From NCBI GenBank assembly GCA_019454835.1, contig JACFNP010000003.1, positions 1 to 64,000 of the forward strand: a DNA stretch of 64,000 bases, in the 5' to 3' direction. Below are positions 34,760 through 44,008 of the stretch, one piece after another. Source of the DNA: Rubellimicrobium sp. (GTDB taxonomy: Bacteria > Pseudomonadota > Alphaproteobacteria > Rhodobacterales > Rhodobacteraceae). Both the position numbers and the translations under genes were made by a program. Below the pieces are notes generated by a model, which did not search any database, had not been told where the DNA came from, and worked only from the letters and a program-made list of their open reading frames with translations. Every line of letters begins with the position of its first letter. The first letter of the stretch is position 1.

Positions 34760-36952
34760 ATGCACAACAACGCGCCCGATCTCATGCCCGACCTCTCGAC
34801 CATCGCGCCGCACCGGCGCGAAAAGCTCGAGGGTGGCAGGCGCTTCGTCATGCATTCGGAATTCGCCCCGGCGGGCGACCAGCCCGAGGCGATTGCCGAA
34901 CTGGCGGCGGGGCTGGAGGCGGGCGACCGCGACCAGGTGCTGCTCGGCGCCACCGGCACCGGCAAGACCTTCACCATGGCCAAGGTGATCGAGGCCACCC
35001 AGCGCCCGGCGATCATCCTTGCCCATAACAAGACGCTGGCCGCCCAGCTTTACGGCGAGTTCAAAAGCTTCTTCCCCGAAAACGCGGTGGAATATTTCGT
35101 CAGCTACTACGACTATTACCAGCCCGAAGCCTATGTCCCCCGCACCGATACCTTCATCGAGAAGGAATCGCAGATCAACGAACAGATCGACCGGATGCGC
35201 CACTCAGCCACCCGCGCGCTGCTCGAACGCGACGACGTGATCATCGTGGCGTCCGTTTCGTGCATCTACGGCATCGGCAGCGTGGAAACCTATTCGGCGA
35301 TGACCGTGGACCTGTTCACCGGCCAGAGCTACGACCAGCGGCAGGTGATCGCCGATCTGGTCGCCCAGCAATACCGCCGCAACGACACGGCTTTCGCGCG
35401 CGGCACCTTCCGGGTGCGGGGCGACAGCCTTGAGGTCTGGCCCGCCCACCTCGAGGATCGCGCCTGGCGGATGTCGTTCTTCGGCGAGGAACTGGAGGCG
35501 ATCACCGAATTCGACCCCCTGACCGGCGAAAAGACCGACACGTTCGAGCGTATCCGCATCTATGCCAATTCGCACTACGTCACCCCGCGCCCGACGCTGA
35601 CCCAGGCGATCAAGCGCATCCGCGAGGAATTGCGCCTCCGCCTCGGCCAGTTGCAGGACGAGGGCAAGCTGCTGGAAGCCCAGCGTCTGGAACAGCGCAC
35701 CAATTTCGATCTGGAAATGCTCGAGGCCACCGGGGTCTGTTCGGGGATCGAGAATTACTCGCGCTACCTGACGGGCCGCGCGCCGGGCGAACCGCCGCCG
35801 ACCCTGTTTGAATTCATCCCCGACAATGCCATCGTGTTCGCCGACGAATCCCACGTCACCGTGCCGCAGATCGGCGGCATGTATCGCGGCGACTACCGGC
35901 GCAAGGCGACATTGGCCGAACACGGGTTCCGGCTGCCGTCCTGCATGGACAACCGCCCGCTGAAATTCGAGGAATGGGACGCGATGCGCCCGCAGTCGGT
36001 GTTCGTCAGCGCCACGCCCGCGCTCTGGGAACTGGACCGTGCGGGGGGCGTGTTCACCGAACAGGTGATCCGCCCGACCGGATTGCTTGATCCCGAAATC
36101 GACATCCGCCCGGTGTCGATGCAGGTCGATGACCTGCTCGACGAGGTGCGCAAGGTTGCAGCGCAGGGAATGCGCACGCTGGTCACGACATTGACGAAAC
36201 GCATGGCCGAGGACCTGACCGAATATCTGCACGAACAGGGCATCCGCGTGCGCTACATGCACAGCGACATCGACACGATCGAGCGCATCGAGATATTGCG
36301 CGACCTGCGGCTGGGGGCCTTCGACGTGCTGGTGGGCATCAATCTGTTGCGCGAGGGGCTGGATATTCCCGAATGCGGGCTGGTGGCGATCCTGGACGCC
36401 GACAAGGAAGGCTTCCTGCGGTCGGAAACCTCGCTTATCCAGACCATCGGTCGCGCCGCGCGCAATGCCGACGGGCGGGTCATCATGTATGCCGACACGA
36501 TCACCGGCTCCATGAAACGCGCGATAGATGAAACCGACCGCCGCCGCGCCAAGCAGATCGCCTATAACGAGGCCCACGGCATCACGCCGCAGACGGTGAG
36601 GAAGAACGTCGAGGACGTGCTTGCGGGCCTGTGGCAGGGCGACACCGACCAGTCGCGCATCACCGCGCAGGTGGAAACCCCGGTGCACGGCGCCAATCTC
36701 GAAGCCGTGCTCGACGACATGCGCAGCCGGATGCGCAAGGCCGCCGAGAACCTGGAATTCGAGGAAGCCGCGCGTCTGCGCGACGAAATCCGCAGGCTGG
36801 AGACGGTGGACCTGATCGTGTCCGACGACCCGCTGGCCCGCCAGACCGCAGTGGAAAGCGCCGTCGAGGACGCCCACCGCGCCTCGGGCCGCTCAACCGC
36901 CGGACGGGCGGGGCAGAGGGGCGGGAACAAAAGGCGGCGGAAAAGGGCGTGA
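34760..36952 (+). CDS. uvrB: Excinuclease ABC subunit B (UvrB)
   Basis: This 730-residue helicase-like subunit of nucleotide excision repair has Walker [10 protein letters not shown] near residue 60. The beta-hairpin region [22 protein letters not shown] inserts between DNA strands. Helicase motifs include the DESH-like ADESHVT, and later QTIGRAARN. The UvrC-binding UVR motif lies near residue 650 ([18 protein letters not shown]), followed by a basic tail. It is slightly longer than usual at the N-terminus; an internal ATG at 34784 (MPDLST) is an alternative start. Confidence 0.96.
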   Translation: MHNNAPDLMPDLSTIAPHRREKLEGGRRFVMHSEFAPAGDQPEAIAELAAGLEAGDRDQVLLGATGTGKTFTMAKVIEATQRPAIILAHNKTLAAQLYGEFKSFFPENAVEYFVSYYDYYQPEAYVPRTDTFIEKESQINEQIDRMRHSATRALLERDDVIIVASVSCIYGIGSVETYSAMTVDLFTGQSYDQRQVIADLVAQQYRRNDTAFARGTFRVRGDSLEVWPAHLEDRAWRMSFFGEELEAITEFDPLTGEKTDTFERIRIYANSHYVTPRPTLTQAIKRIREELRLRLGQLQDEGKLLEAQRLEQRTNFDLEMLEATGVCSGIENYSRYLTGRAPGEPPPTLFEFIPDNAIVFADESHVTVPQIGGMYRGDYRRKATLAEHGFRLPSCMDNRPLKFEEWDAMRPQSVFVSATPALWELDRAGGVFTEQVIRPTGLLDPEIDIRPVSMQVDDLLDEVRKVAAQGMRTLVTTLTKRMAEDLTEYLHEQGIRVRYMHSDIDTIERIEILRDLRLGAFDVLVGINLLREGLDIPECGLVAILDADKEGFLRSETSLIQTIGRAARNADGRVIMYADTITGSMKRAIDETDRRRAKQIAYNEAHGITPQTVRKNVEDVLAGLWQGDTDQSRITAQVETPVHGANLEAVLDDMRSRMRKAAENLEFEEAARLRDEIRRLETVDLIVSDDPLARQTAVESAVEDAHRASGRSTAGRAGQRGGNKRRRKRA

Positions 36953-36957
36953 GGGGG

Positions 36958-37294
36958 CGTCATTGCGCGGAGGCGGGGGGACGCGGGCCAATTCATGAAC
37001 CGGGCACCGCACCCGGCATGGATTGCTTCGCCCCCGGCTCGCAATGACGGGAATATGCCACGCACCATCACCCACACTCGTCATTGCGAGGAGGCGCAGC
37101 CGACGCGGCAATCCCGATGGTCATGCGCGAAAAGGTTGGGGTCGCTTATTCCGTCATTGCGAGGAGCCGGAGGCGACGCGGCAATCCAGATGTCGTGTGT
37201 GAGCGGTCGGGGTTGCTTCGGCTTCGCCTCGCAATGACGGCGCTCCACACCCCCCGTCATTGCGAGGAGGCGCAGCCGACGTGGTAATCCGATA
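36958..37294. repeat. Family 1 repeat array on the left of the NYN gene
   Basis: The array holds a degenerate copy 36958-37050 (AATCCA-type, TGGATTGCTTCG), a left half-copy 37079-37150, a full copy 37151-37240, and an isolated left arm at 37255-37294. The isolated arm breaks off at GTGGTAATCCG, 17 bases before the NYN stop. Its matching right arm appears 0.7 kb away at 38010-38047, beyond the gene. Confidence 0.85.
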
Positions 37295-37310
37295 GCACAA
37301 CGACAAGACC

Positions 37311-37961
37311 TCAGGCCTGCGGGCCGACCCAACGCACTTTTGCGTCAGGCCCCTTGGGATCAAGCTCATATAGCGACGAATGGTCGCGCATATAGGCGCG
37401 CAGGCTCCCGCCCGGCAATTCGGTGGCCTTCGTTCCGTGATGTTTGAACAACAACCCTCCCGCCACACCAACCGCGAGGCCGCTGCCATTGGCGCTCGTG
37501 ATAAGGGCACGAAGGTGCTGATCCGTCTCGCTCAACTTGCTGGCGGGGCGCTTCGGACGCCCGATCTCCTGAAATCTCGAACAGGCATCGCGGAATGTCT
37601 TCGGAGTCTTGCCCTCGCCAATCCCCAGAACACGGCACCCCCGTTCACGCAGATAATGGGCAAGCGCCGAGAAATCGCGATCCGATGAGGCCAGGGCAAA
37701 ATGCGCAAACCCCTCACGCGCGGCCAGATCGACAGCGTCAATCGCCAATGCCATGTCGGTCGCGTTCTTGCCTGCCGCGCTAGTCACCACGCGAAAGCCG
37801 GTGACAGCAGCCCACGCGGGAAGGTGCTGCGGGTGAACATGAACCCGGCGCACCGCAAGTGTCCCCAACCCCGTTGCAGCCACCACAGCCGCACCAACCA
37901 GCGCGGGCGGGATATTGTCGCCGTCAACCAGCAGCGCGGCACGATTGATAACATCGGTCAT
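37311..37961 (-). CDS. NYN-domain protein (PIN-like ribonuclease fold)
   Basis: This 216-residue protein has an NYN domain (LabA/DUF88 group) at residues ~1-130. Acidic residues at PIN-type catalytic sites are Asp in LLVDGDNI (residues ~10-17), Asp in GKNATDMALAIDAVD, and the SSDRDF motif followed by LRERGCRVLGIG. Such domains are thought to cleave RNA. The C-terminal ~80 residues (LRALITSANGSGLAVG ... GGSLRAYMRDHSSLYEL) look like a small OST-HTH/LOTUS-type winged helix that could bind RNA (inference). The coding sequence is less GC-rich than its neighbours and sits between the two arms of a split repeat, which suggests acquisition by insertion. Confidence 0.8.
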   Translation of the reverse strand: MTDVINRAALLVDGDNIPPALVGAAVVAATGLGTLAVRRVHVHPQHLPAWAAVTGFRVVTSAAGKNATDMALAIDAVDLAAREGFAHFALASSDRDFSALAHYLRERGCRVLGIGEGKTPKTFRDACSRFQEIGRPKRPASKLSETDQHLRALITSANGSGLAVGVAGGLLFKHHGTKATELPGGSLRAYMRDHSSLYELDPKGPDAKVRWVGPQA

Positions 37962-38005
37962 GGGGCCGTGGCGTAGCGCCCGGCCGTGGCAAAAATGCGG
38001 CTGTG

Positions 38006-38223
38006 ACGGCTGGGGTGGATTGCTTCGGCTTCGCCTCGCAATGACGGTGCCCCACACCCCCCGTCATTGCGAGGAGGCGAAGCCGACGCGGCGATCCAGA
38101 TGGTCACGCGCGAAAAGGCCGGGGTTGCTTATCCCGTCATTGCGAGGAGCCGGAGGCGACGAAGCAACCTCGAGGGCATCGCGCAAGCGGTCGAGGTTGC
38201 TTCGGCTTCGCCTCGCAATGACA
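38006..38223. repeat. Family 1 repeat array on the right of the NYN gene
   Basis: The array holds an isolated right arm 38010-38047 (GGATTGCTTCGG to AATGACGG), the spacer CCCCACACCCC, a left half-copy 38062-38133 and a full copy 38134-38223 with stem GCAACCTCGA/TCGAGGTTGC. The half-plus-full unit and its spacer closely match 37079-37255, so the NYN gene is flanked by direct repeats of about 160 bases. Confidence 0.85.
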
Positions 38224-38230
38224 AGACAGC

Positions 38231-38554
38231 TCAGCCGCGCTTCACCGCCGTCACCTCATACATCACCGGCTCGAAGCTCTTGCACAATGTGCCGATCACC
38301 CGGTTCCTCTCGCGCATCTCGGGGGTGCGCAGCATGGCCTGGTAATCCTCGCGGCGCTGCCATTGCGAGTAGTTGCAGATGCGCGTCATGGCGTCGTTCA
38401 TGTGCAGCGCGGCGCTGACGAAGCCGGGCTGGCGGCTGATCACCTCGTCATAGGCCGCCCGCAGCCGGTCCATCAGGTCATGCGCGGTCGCGGGCGAGGT
38501 TTCAAACGTGGTGATGACGGTCTGGCCGCCGAAGTCCTGGCTGATATGGGGCAT
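38231..38554 (-). CDS. Antibiotic biosynthesis monooxygenase (ABM) domain protein
   Basis: This 107-residue single-domain protein has the dimeric alpha-beta barrel fold of ABM proteins. The pattern VITTFETSPATAHDLMDRL, then QPGFVSAALHMN, then NYSQWQRREDYQAML is typical. Small cofactor-free oxygenases and heme-degrading relatives share it; the substrate is unknown. The ATG at 38552-38554 has AGGAGG upstream. It stands alone between repeats. Confidence 0.8.
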   Translation of the reverse strand: MPHISQDFGGQTVITTFETSPATAHDLMDRLRAAYDEVISRQPGFVSAALHMNDAMTRICNYSQWQRREDYQAMLRTPEMRERNRVIGTLCKSFEPVMYEVTAVKRG

Positions 38555-38610
38555 GGCTGGTCCTCCTTGACACGCAGGATGGCACGGATCGTGGCCGCTT
38601 GCACCTGTTG

Positions 38611-38714
38611 CAGAGCGAGTCTTGTCAGATCCGATCCAGTGGTTCCGCTCTGACTTGTTGTTCTTGCGCATTGTCGCGGGCGCCGGATGTTTCCATCCGG
38701 CTGCAAAATGCTTC
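38611..38714 (-). repeat. TAGAGCA-type repeat (family 2), diverged
   Basis: On the minus strand it starts GAAGCATTTTGCAG, then the perfect stem CCGGATG-GAAA-CATCCGG and CGCCCGCGACAATGCG, and ends in a second stem CAGAGCG/CGCTCTG. The second and third stem sequences differ from the other copies but still pair. Its first bases overlap the ychF stop codon. Confidence 0.8.
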
Positions 38715-39810
38715 ACGTGTTGAACAGGAAATGCATCACGTCGCCGTCCTGCACCTGATAGCCGCGCCCTTCCAGACGCAGCCGCCCGGCCTCGCGCGCG
38801 CCGGATTCGCCGCCGTGGGTGACGTAGTCGTCGAAGGAAATCGTCTCGGCGCGGATGAAGCCCTTTTCAAAGTCGCCGTGGATCACCCCCGCCGCCTGCG
38901 GCGCGAGCGTGCCCGCCGTGATGGTCCAGGCGCGGGCCTCCTTGGGGCCGACGGTGAAATAGGTCTGCAGGTGCAGCAGGTCGTATCCCGCGCGGATCAG
39001 CCGGTCGAGACCGGCCTCGTGCAGGCCCATTTCTTCAAGGAACATCGCCTGTTCGTCGGGGGCAAGCTGGCTGATCTCTTCCTCGATCCGGGCGGAAATC
39101 ACCACATGGGCGTTGCCTTCGGCGGCGGCCATTTCCGCCACGCGCGCCGACTGCGCGTTGCCGGTGGCGGCCATTTCCTCCTCGACATTGCAGACATAGA
39201 GCACCGGCTTTGCGGTCAGCAGTTGCAGCATCCGCCACGCCTTGCGGTCGTCTTCGGCCACCTCGACCACGCGGGCCGGGCGGCCTTCGGACAAGGCCGC
39301 CTGCGCCAGTTTCAGCAGCCGCTCCTGGTCCAGCGCCTCGCGGTCGCCGCCCTTGATCTTGCGGGCGAGGTTCACCAGCCGCCGCTCGACGGATTCGAGA
39401 TCGGCGAGCATCAGTTCGGTCTCGACCGTGCGCGCGTCCTCGACCGGGTCGATGCGGCCCTCGACATGGGTGATGTCGCCGTCTTCAAAGCAGCGCAGGA
39501 CATGGGCGATGGCATCGACCTCGCGGATATTGGCGAGAAACTGGTTGCCCAGCCCCTCGCCCTGCGCGGCGCCCTTCACGAGACCGGCGATGTCCACGAA
39601 GGTCATGCGGGTCGGGATGATCTGGCGCGAACCGGCGATTGCCGCCAGCCGGTCAAGGCGCGCATCGGGGACCGCCACCTCGCCAACGTTGGGTTCGATG
39701 GTGCAGAACGGAAAATTCGCCGCCTGCGCCGCCGCCGTGCGGGTCAGCGCATTGAACAGCGTGGACTTGCCGACATTCGGCAGCCCGACGATCCCGACGC
39801 GAAACCCCAT
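38713..39810 (-). CDS. ychF: Redox-regulated ATPase YchF
   Basis: This 365-residue protein is of the Obg-like YchF/OLA1 family, a ribosome-associated P-loop ATPase. The P-loop is GLPNVGKSTLFNAL, switch II FVDIAGLVKGAAQGEGLGN, and the altered base-recognition motif lies near YVCNVEEE (NxxE instead of NKxD, giving ATP preference). A central coiled coil and a C-terminal TGS domain (FTVGPKEARAWTI to DGDVMHFLFNT) complete it. The ATG at 39808-39810 gives the standard MGFRVGIVG start. Confidence 0.96.
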   Translation of the reverse strand: MGFRVGIVGLPNVGKSTLFNALTRTAAAQAANFPFCTIEPNVGEVAVPDARLDRLAAIAGSRQIIPTRMTFVDIAGLVKGAAQGEGLGNQFLANIREVDAIAHVLRCFEDGDITHVEGRIDPVEDARTVETELMLADLESVERRLVNLARKIKGGDREALDQERLLKLAQAALSEGRPARVVEVAEDDRKAWRMLQLLTAKPVLYVCNVEEEMAATGNAQSARVAEMAAAEGNAHVVISARIEEEISQLAPDEQAMFLEEMGLHEAGLDRLIRAGYDLLHLQTYFTVGPKEARAWTITAGTLAPQAAGVIHGDFEKGFIRAETISFDDYVTHGGESGAREAGRLRLEGRGYQVQDGDVMHFLFNT

Positions 39811-39865
39811 GGATGCCCCCGTGCTGAAGTCCCGGCCTCTTAGGGCGGGGGGTGGCGGGTGGCAA

Positions 39866-40003
39866 GGCGGGGGCGCTGCCCCCTCGAGCGCTGGCGCGCT
39901 CTCACCCCCGGGATATTTATGAAAAGGTGAAATGGGCGGGTGTGCTTCATCCTTGCACAAATACTCTCGGGGTCCGGGGGCAGACAGCCCCCGGCGCTCG
40001 TGT
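39866..40003. repeat. AT-tipped stem repeat (family 4), copy 2
   Basis: It contains GATATTTATGAAAAGGTGAAA, a loop, and TTCATCCTTGCACAAATACTC. Outer GC-rich arms (GGGGGCGCTGCCCCC, CCGGGGGCAGACAGCCCCCGG) surround it. It is related to 10028-10140 but more diverged, and sits between ychF and higB. Confidence 0.7.
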
Positions 40004-40017
40004 CAGGTCGCTTCCCG

Positions 40018-40046
40018 TTGCAATCCGGGTCGTGGTGCGGTACACA
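40018..40046 (+). promoter_or_regulatory. Promoter of the higBA operon
   Basis: TTGCAA (40018-40023) and TACACA (40041-40046) are separated by 17 bases, a good sigma-70-type match. They lie 23 bases before the GTG start of higB. The AT-rich GTACACATACTCAACACAG region just after could hold the antitoxin operator. Confidence 0.5.
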
Positions 40047-40068
40047 TACTCAACACAGGGGCAGGCCG

Positions 40069-40365
40069 GTGATCGCAGGCTTTCGGGATGACTGGCTTCG
40101 GGCCTTCTTCGTCGATGACACCCGTTCGCGCAACATCCCGCCGGACCTCGAAACCCGCCTGTTCCGCAGGCTCCAGATGATTGATGATGCCGTAACCGAC
40201 CACGATCTGCGCGTGCCGCCGGGCAACCGTTTCGAGAAGCTGCGCGGCAATCTTGAAGGGTTCCATTCGATCCGCGTCAACCAGCAATGGCGGCTGATCT
40301 TCCGCTGGGACGGCGAACGCGGCGAGGCGGACGGGATTTATCTGGACGATCACGGCTACCGTTGA
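40069..40365 (+). CDS. higB: HigB-type toxin (RelE superfamily mRNA interferase)
   Basis: This 98-residue toxin is of the HigB/plasmid-maintenance killer family, which cuts mRNA on the ribosome. It starts VIAGFRDDWLRAFF. The central segment is DLRVPPGNRFEKLRGNLEG and the C-terminal active region FHSIRVNQQWRLIFRW, with the usual basic residues, then a final DDHGYR. The start is a GTG; a longer in-frame extension has no similarity. The antitoxin follows after 13 bases, in the toxin-first order of hig loci. Confidence 0.9.
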   Translation: MIAGFRDDWLRAFFVDDTRSRNIPPDLETRLFRRLQMIDDAVTDHDLRVPPGNRFEKLRGNLEGFHSIRVNQQWRLIFRWDGERGEADGIYLDDHGYR

Positions 40366-40378
40366 AAGCGAGGCGAAC

Positions 40379-40687
40379 ATGCTGGCCACCAGTCGCAAGC
40401 CGGTCACTGTCGGCGAGATACTGACCGAGGAATTCATGCGCCCGATGGGGCTGACACAGGGCGCGCTTGCGGGGGCGATGGGGGTCCAGCGCAAGCATGT
40501 CAACGAACTCTGCGGCAACCGCCGGAAGGTGACGGCGGCAACGGCGCTGATCCTCGCGCGCGTGTTCGGCACCAGCCCGGACTTCTGGCTCAACCTGCAG
40601 CGGCGCAGCGATCTGTGGGAGGTGATGAACACGCCCAAGGAACGCGAGCGGGTCGAGCGCGCGCGCCCGCTTCAGGACGCCGCCTGA
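40379..40687 (+). CDS. higA: HigA-type antitoxin
   Basis: This 102-residue antitoxin has an Xre-type helix-turn-helix (GLTQGALAGAMGVQRKHVNELCGNR split around residues ~25-50) and the typical ATALILARVFGTSPDFWLNLQ. It neutralises HigB by direct binding and represses the shared promoter. MRPMGLTQ at the start of the HTH domain is standard. It is followed directly by two family 1 repeats. Confidence 0.92.
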   Translation: MLATSRKPVTVGEILTEEFMRPMGLTQGALAGAMGVQRKHVNELCGNRRKVTAATALILARVFGTSPDFWLNLQRRSDLWEVMNTPKERERVERARPLQDAA

Positions 40688-40727
40688 ACGCGGCCCGGAC
40701 GCGGGGCAATCGGGTGCCCGGCATCTC

Positions 40728-40817
40728 CCGTCATTGCGAGGAGCCGCAGGCGACGAAGCAACCCCGAGGGCATTGCGCGAGAGGTCGGGGTTGCTTCGGC
40801 TTCGCCTCGCAATGACG
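40728..40817. repeat. Family 1 palindrome (first of a tandem pair)
   Basis: The loop is GGGCATTGCGCGAGAGG. The right end reads CGCAATGACG followed by ATTGATGGT. The same ATTGATGGT follows the second copy, so the pair arose by duplication of a ~99-base unit. Confidence 0.9.
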
Positions 40818-40826
40818 ATTGATGGT

Positions 40827-40916
40827 CCGTCATTGCGAGGAGCCGCAGGCGACGCGGCAACCCCGATGTTGTGCGCGAGCGGTCGGGGTTGCTTCGGCTT
40901 GCGCCTCGCAATGACG
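40827..40916. repeat. Family 1 palindrome (second of a tandem pair)
   Basis: This is a complete copy with loop TGTTGTGCGCGAGCGG, 71 bases before trpA. Confidence 0.9.
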
Positions 40917-40987
40917 ATTGATGGTTCCCGCCATTGATTTCCGCCGCCCCTTCGCGCAAACGGCAGGCATCTGGACAGGGGGCGGCG

Positions 40988-41782
40988 ATGGCCACACGGA
41001 TCGAGGCTCGGTTTGCGGCGCTGAAGGCCGAAGGGCGCAAGGCGTTCGTCTCATACATCATGGCGGGCGACCCCGATTTCGCCACCTCGCGCGAGATCGT
41101 GCTGGGCCTGCCCGCTGCCGGGGTGGATGTGATCGAGCTGGGTGTCCCGTTCACCGATCCGATGGCCGACGGGCCGACCATCCAGGCGGCGGGGCAACGC
41201 GCGCTCGCGGCCGGGCAGACGCTGGAACGCACGCTCGATCTGGTGCGCGCGCTGCGCGCGGTGGACGATGCCACGCCGGTGGTGCTGATGGGCTATTACA
41301 ACCCGATCCATTCGCGCGGGGTCGACCGCTTCCTGGCCGAGGCGAAGGCAGCGGGTGTCGACGGGCTGCTGATCGTCGATCTGCCGCCCGAGGAGGATTC
41401 CGAACTCTGCCTGCCCGCGCTGGCGGCGGGGCTGGATTTCATCCGGCTGGCGACGCCGACGACCGACGACGCGCGCCTGCCGAAGGTGCTGAGCAATTCC
41501 TCGGGTTTCGTCTATTACGTCTCGATCACCGGGATCACCGGCGCGGCGGCGGCGCAGGCGGGCGACGTGGCGCCGGAAGTGGCGCGGATCAAGGCCGCGA
41601 GCGATCTGCCGGCGGTGGTGGGCTTCGGCATCCGCACGCCCGAGGCGGCGCGCGACATCGCCGCCGTGGCCGACGGCTGCGTGGTGGGGTCGGCCATCGT
41701 CAGCGAAATCGCGGCAGGCCGGTCGGTGGCCGAGGTGCTGGCCTATGTGAAGGCGCTGGCCGAGGGCGCGCATTCGGCCTGA
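40988..41782 (+). CDS. trpA: Tryptophan synthase alpha chain
   Basis: This 264-residue TIM-barrel subunit releases indole from indole-3-glycerol phosphate and passes it to TrpB. The catalytic Glu is in [19 protein letters not shown] near residue 50. The catalytic Asp lies in [10 protein letters not shown], and loop 6 is SITGITGA. It is full length. The start has GGGGGCGG-type sequence upstream. No trpB or trpF is adjacent within the window. Confidence 0.96.
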   Translation: MATRIEARFAALKAEGRKAFVSYIMAGDPDFATSREIVLGLPAAGVDVIELGVPFTDPMADGPTIQAAGQRALAAGQTLERTLDLVRALRAVDDATPVVLMGYYNPIHSRGVDRFLAEAKAAGVDGLLIVDLPPEEDSELCLPALAAGLDFIRLATPTTDDARLPKVLSNSSGFVYYVSITGITGAAAAQAGDVAPEVARIKAASDLPAVVGFGIRTPEAARDIAAVADGCVVGSAIVSEIAAGRSVAEVLAYVKALAEGAHSA

Positions 41783-41795
41783 ACCACAGGCAGCA

Positions 41796-43997
41796 TTACA
41801 GGAAACTTTGCGGGTCGATGTCGATCGCAAGGCGCAGGTCGCCCTTGCGCGGGAATTGCGCCACCCATGCGGCAAGCGCCGGTTGCAGGCGTGCCGTCCT
41901 TGCGGCCTTGACCAGCAGCCGCACCCGGTGGCGGCCCCGGATGCGGGCGACGGGGGCCGGGGCCGGACCCCAGACCTCGGCGCCGATCCGGCGCAGCGCC
42001 GCGTCGGCGCGGGCAAGCGCGTGGCCCAGTTCCATCGCGCGGTTCATGTCGCGCGCGGAAATGATGATCCCGGCCATGCGCCCGAAGGGCGGCATCCCGG
42101 CCATGCGGCGGCCCTCGGCCTCGGTGCGCCAGAAGCCTTCCTCGTCGCCGCCGACGATGGCGCGGATCACCGGATGTTCGGGCTGGAAGGTCTGGAGCAG
42201 CGCCTCGCCCGGCGCCCCCGCCCGCCCGGCCCGGCCCGCGACCTGCCGCATGAGCTGGAACGTGCGTTCCGCCGCGCGCAGGTCCGACCCCTGCAACCCC
42301 AGATCGGCGTCGATCACCCCCACCAGCGTCAGGCGAGGAAAGTTGTGGCCCTTGGCGACAAGCTGGGTGCCGATGATGATGTCGACATCCCCCGCCGCGA
42401 TCCGGTCGAGCGCTGCGCGCAGGGATTCGGGCGTGGTGAGCAGGTCCGAGGACAGCACCTCGACCCACGCCTCGGGGAACAGCGCCGCAACCTCGCCGGC
42501 CAGCCGCTCGACCCCCGGCCCGACCGGGGCCAGCCTGCCCTCGACCCCGCAGGACGGGCAGGCGCGCGGCACCGGCTTCGTCACCCCGCACTGGTGGCAC
42601 ATCAGCAGCCCGCGCGCGCGGTGTTCGACCATGCGCGCGTCGCAATGGTCGCAGCCGATCTGCGCCCCGCAGGCACGGCACAATGTCACCGGCGCATAGC
42701 CCCGGCGGTTGAGAAACAGCAGCGCCTGCTCGCCCGCCGCGATCCGCGCCGCGACCGCGCGGGCCAGCGTCGGCGAGACCCAGCACGCAGGCGGCAGGTC
42801 CTCGGCGCGCATGTCCACGGCGCGCATCACCGGCAGCACCGCATCGCCGTAGCGCGCGGGCAGGTCGATGCGCCCGTAACGGCCCTGTTCGGCGTTCACC
42901 CAGGTTTCCAGCGACGGCGTGGCCGAGGCCAGCACCACCGGCACATCCTCGACCTGCGCGCGCAGCACCGCCATGTCGCGGGCGTTGTAGAGGACGCCTT
43001 CCTCCTGCTTGTAGGAGCCGTCGTGTTCTTCATCGACCACGATCAGCCCCAGATCGGCGAAGGGCAGGAACAGCGCCGAGCGGGCGCCCGCGACGAGTTG
43101 CACCCCGCCCTCGCCCGCCATGCGCCACAACCGGCGGCGGGTGGCGGCGGGAACGCCCGAATGCCATTCGGCGGGGGCTGCGCCGAACCGGGCGGTGACG
43201 CGGGCAAGGAAATCGCCGGTCAGGGCGATCTCGGGCAGCAGCACCAGCGCCTGCCGCCCCTGCCGCAGACATTCGGCCACCGCCTCGAGATAAACCTCGG
43301 TCTTGCCCGAGCCGGTGACGCCGCGAAGCAGCGTGGCCGAGAACCTTCGCGCGGCGACCGCCTCGCGCAGGCGCGCGGCGCCCGTCGCCTGATCCGCCGT
43401 CAGCGCATGGCTGGCCCGCGCCGGATCGAGCCGGGGGAAGGGCGCATCGCGCGGTGCGGCCTCCTCGCGCAGCGCGCCCGCCTGCAAAAGACCGCGCAGC
43501 ACGGCAGCACCCACCCCGGCGGCGCGGGCAAGATCGGCGGGCGCGAGCGGCTGCCCCGCCGCCTCCAGCGCCGCGAACACGCGCGCGCGGGCCGGGGTCA
43601 TGCGGTCAGGCGGCGTCGCGCCGGGCCGCAGCAGCCGCCGCATCCCCGGTGCATCGAGCATCCCCGGCACCCGCGTCGCCAGCCGCAGCATCGCGGGCAG
43701 CGGCGTCAGCGTGTAGTCGGCGGCCCGTTCGAGAAAGACCCGCAGCGCCGCGCGCATCGGCGGCACGTCCAGCAGCCGCGCGACCCCCCGCAGCCTTTCG
43801 CGCGGGTAGTCGCCGCTGGCAGCGCCCCAGACCACGCCCATCACCCGGCGCGGCCCGAGCGGCACCTCGACGAAGGCGCCGGGGCGCAATCCGCCGGGCG
43901 GGGCGAGATAGTCCAGCACGCCACCCACGGGTTCGGCGGTCAGGATGCCGACCGGCTCGCCGCCCGCGAAATGGCCCTGCGCGTCATCTGCTGTCAT
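41796..43997 (-). CDS. priA: Primosomal replication protein PriA
   Basis: This 733-residue helicase restarts stalled replication forks. The N-terminal DNA-binding domain spans ~1-105. Walker A is GVTGSGKTEVYLE and the DExH box VVDEEHDGSYKQ. Two zinc-binding clusters hold eight cysteines (CRACG, CDHC, CHQCG, CPSC). Later motifs include IIIGTQLVAKGHNFP and RTFQLMRQVAGRAGR. The ATG at 43995-43997 was chosen; the reading frame extends upstream through a family 2 repeat and would add repeat-encoded residues. Confidence 0.95.
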   Translation of the reverse strand: MTADDAQGHFAGGEPVGILTAEPVGGVLDYLAPPGGLRPGAFVEVPLGPRRVMGVVWGAASGDYPRERLRGVARLLDVPPMRAALRVFLERAADYTLTPLPAMLRLATRVPGMLDAPGMRRLLRPGATPPDRMTPARARVFAALEAAGQPLAPADLARAAGVGAAVLRGLLQAGALREEAAPRDAPFPRLDPARASHALTADQATGAARLREAVAARRFSATLLRGVTGSGKTEVYLEAVAECLRQGRQALVLLPEIALTGDFLARVTARFGAAPAEWHSGVPAATRRRLWRMAGEGGVQLVAGARSALFLPFADLGLIVVDEEHDGSYKQEEGVLYNARDMAVLRAQVEDVPVVLASATPSLETWVNAEQGRYGRIDLPARYGDAVLPVMRAVDMRAEDLPPACWVSPTLARAVAARIAAGEQALLFLNRRGYAPVTLCRACGAQIGCDHCDARMVEHRARGLLMCHQCGVTKPVPRACPSCGVEGRLAPVGPGVERLAGEVAALFPEAWVEVLSSDLLTTPESLRAALDRIAAGDVDIIIGTQLVAKGHNFPRLTLVGVIDADLGLQGSDLRAAERTFQLMRQVAGRAGRAGAPGEALLQTFQPEHPVIRAIVGGDEEGFWRTEAEGRRMAGMPPFGRMAGIIISARDMNRAMELGHALARADAALRRIGAEVWGPAPAPVARIRGRHRVRLLVKAARTARLQPALAAWVAQFPRKGDLRLAIDIDPQSFL

Positions 43998-44008
43998 GGG
44001 GACCCGGA

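Noticed and set aside
36958-38223. Clustered repeats around the NYN gene as a possible CRISPR array
   Set aside because: The units are long palindromes with variable loops and irregular spacing, there are no unique equal-length spacers, and no cas genes are present.
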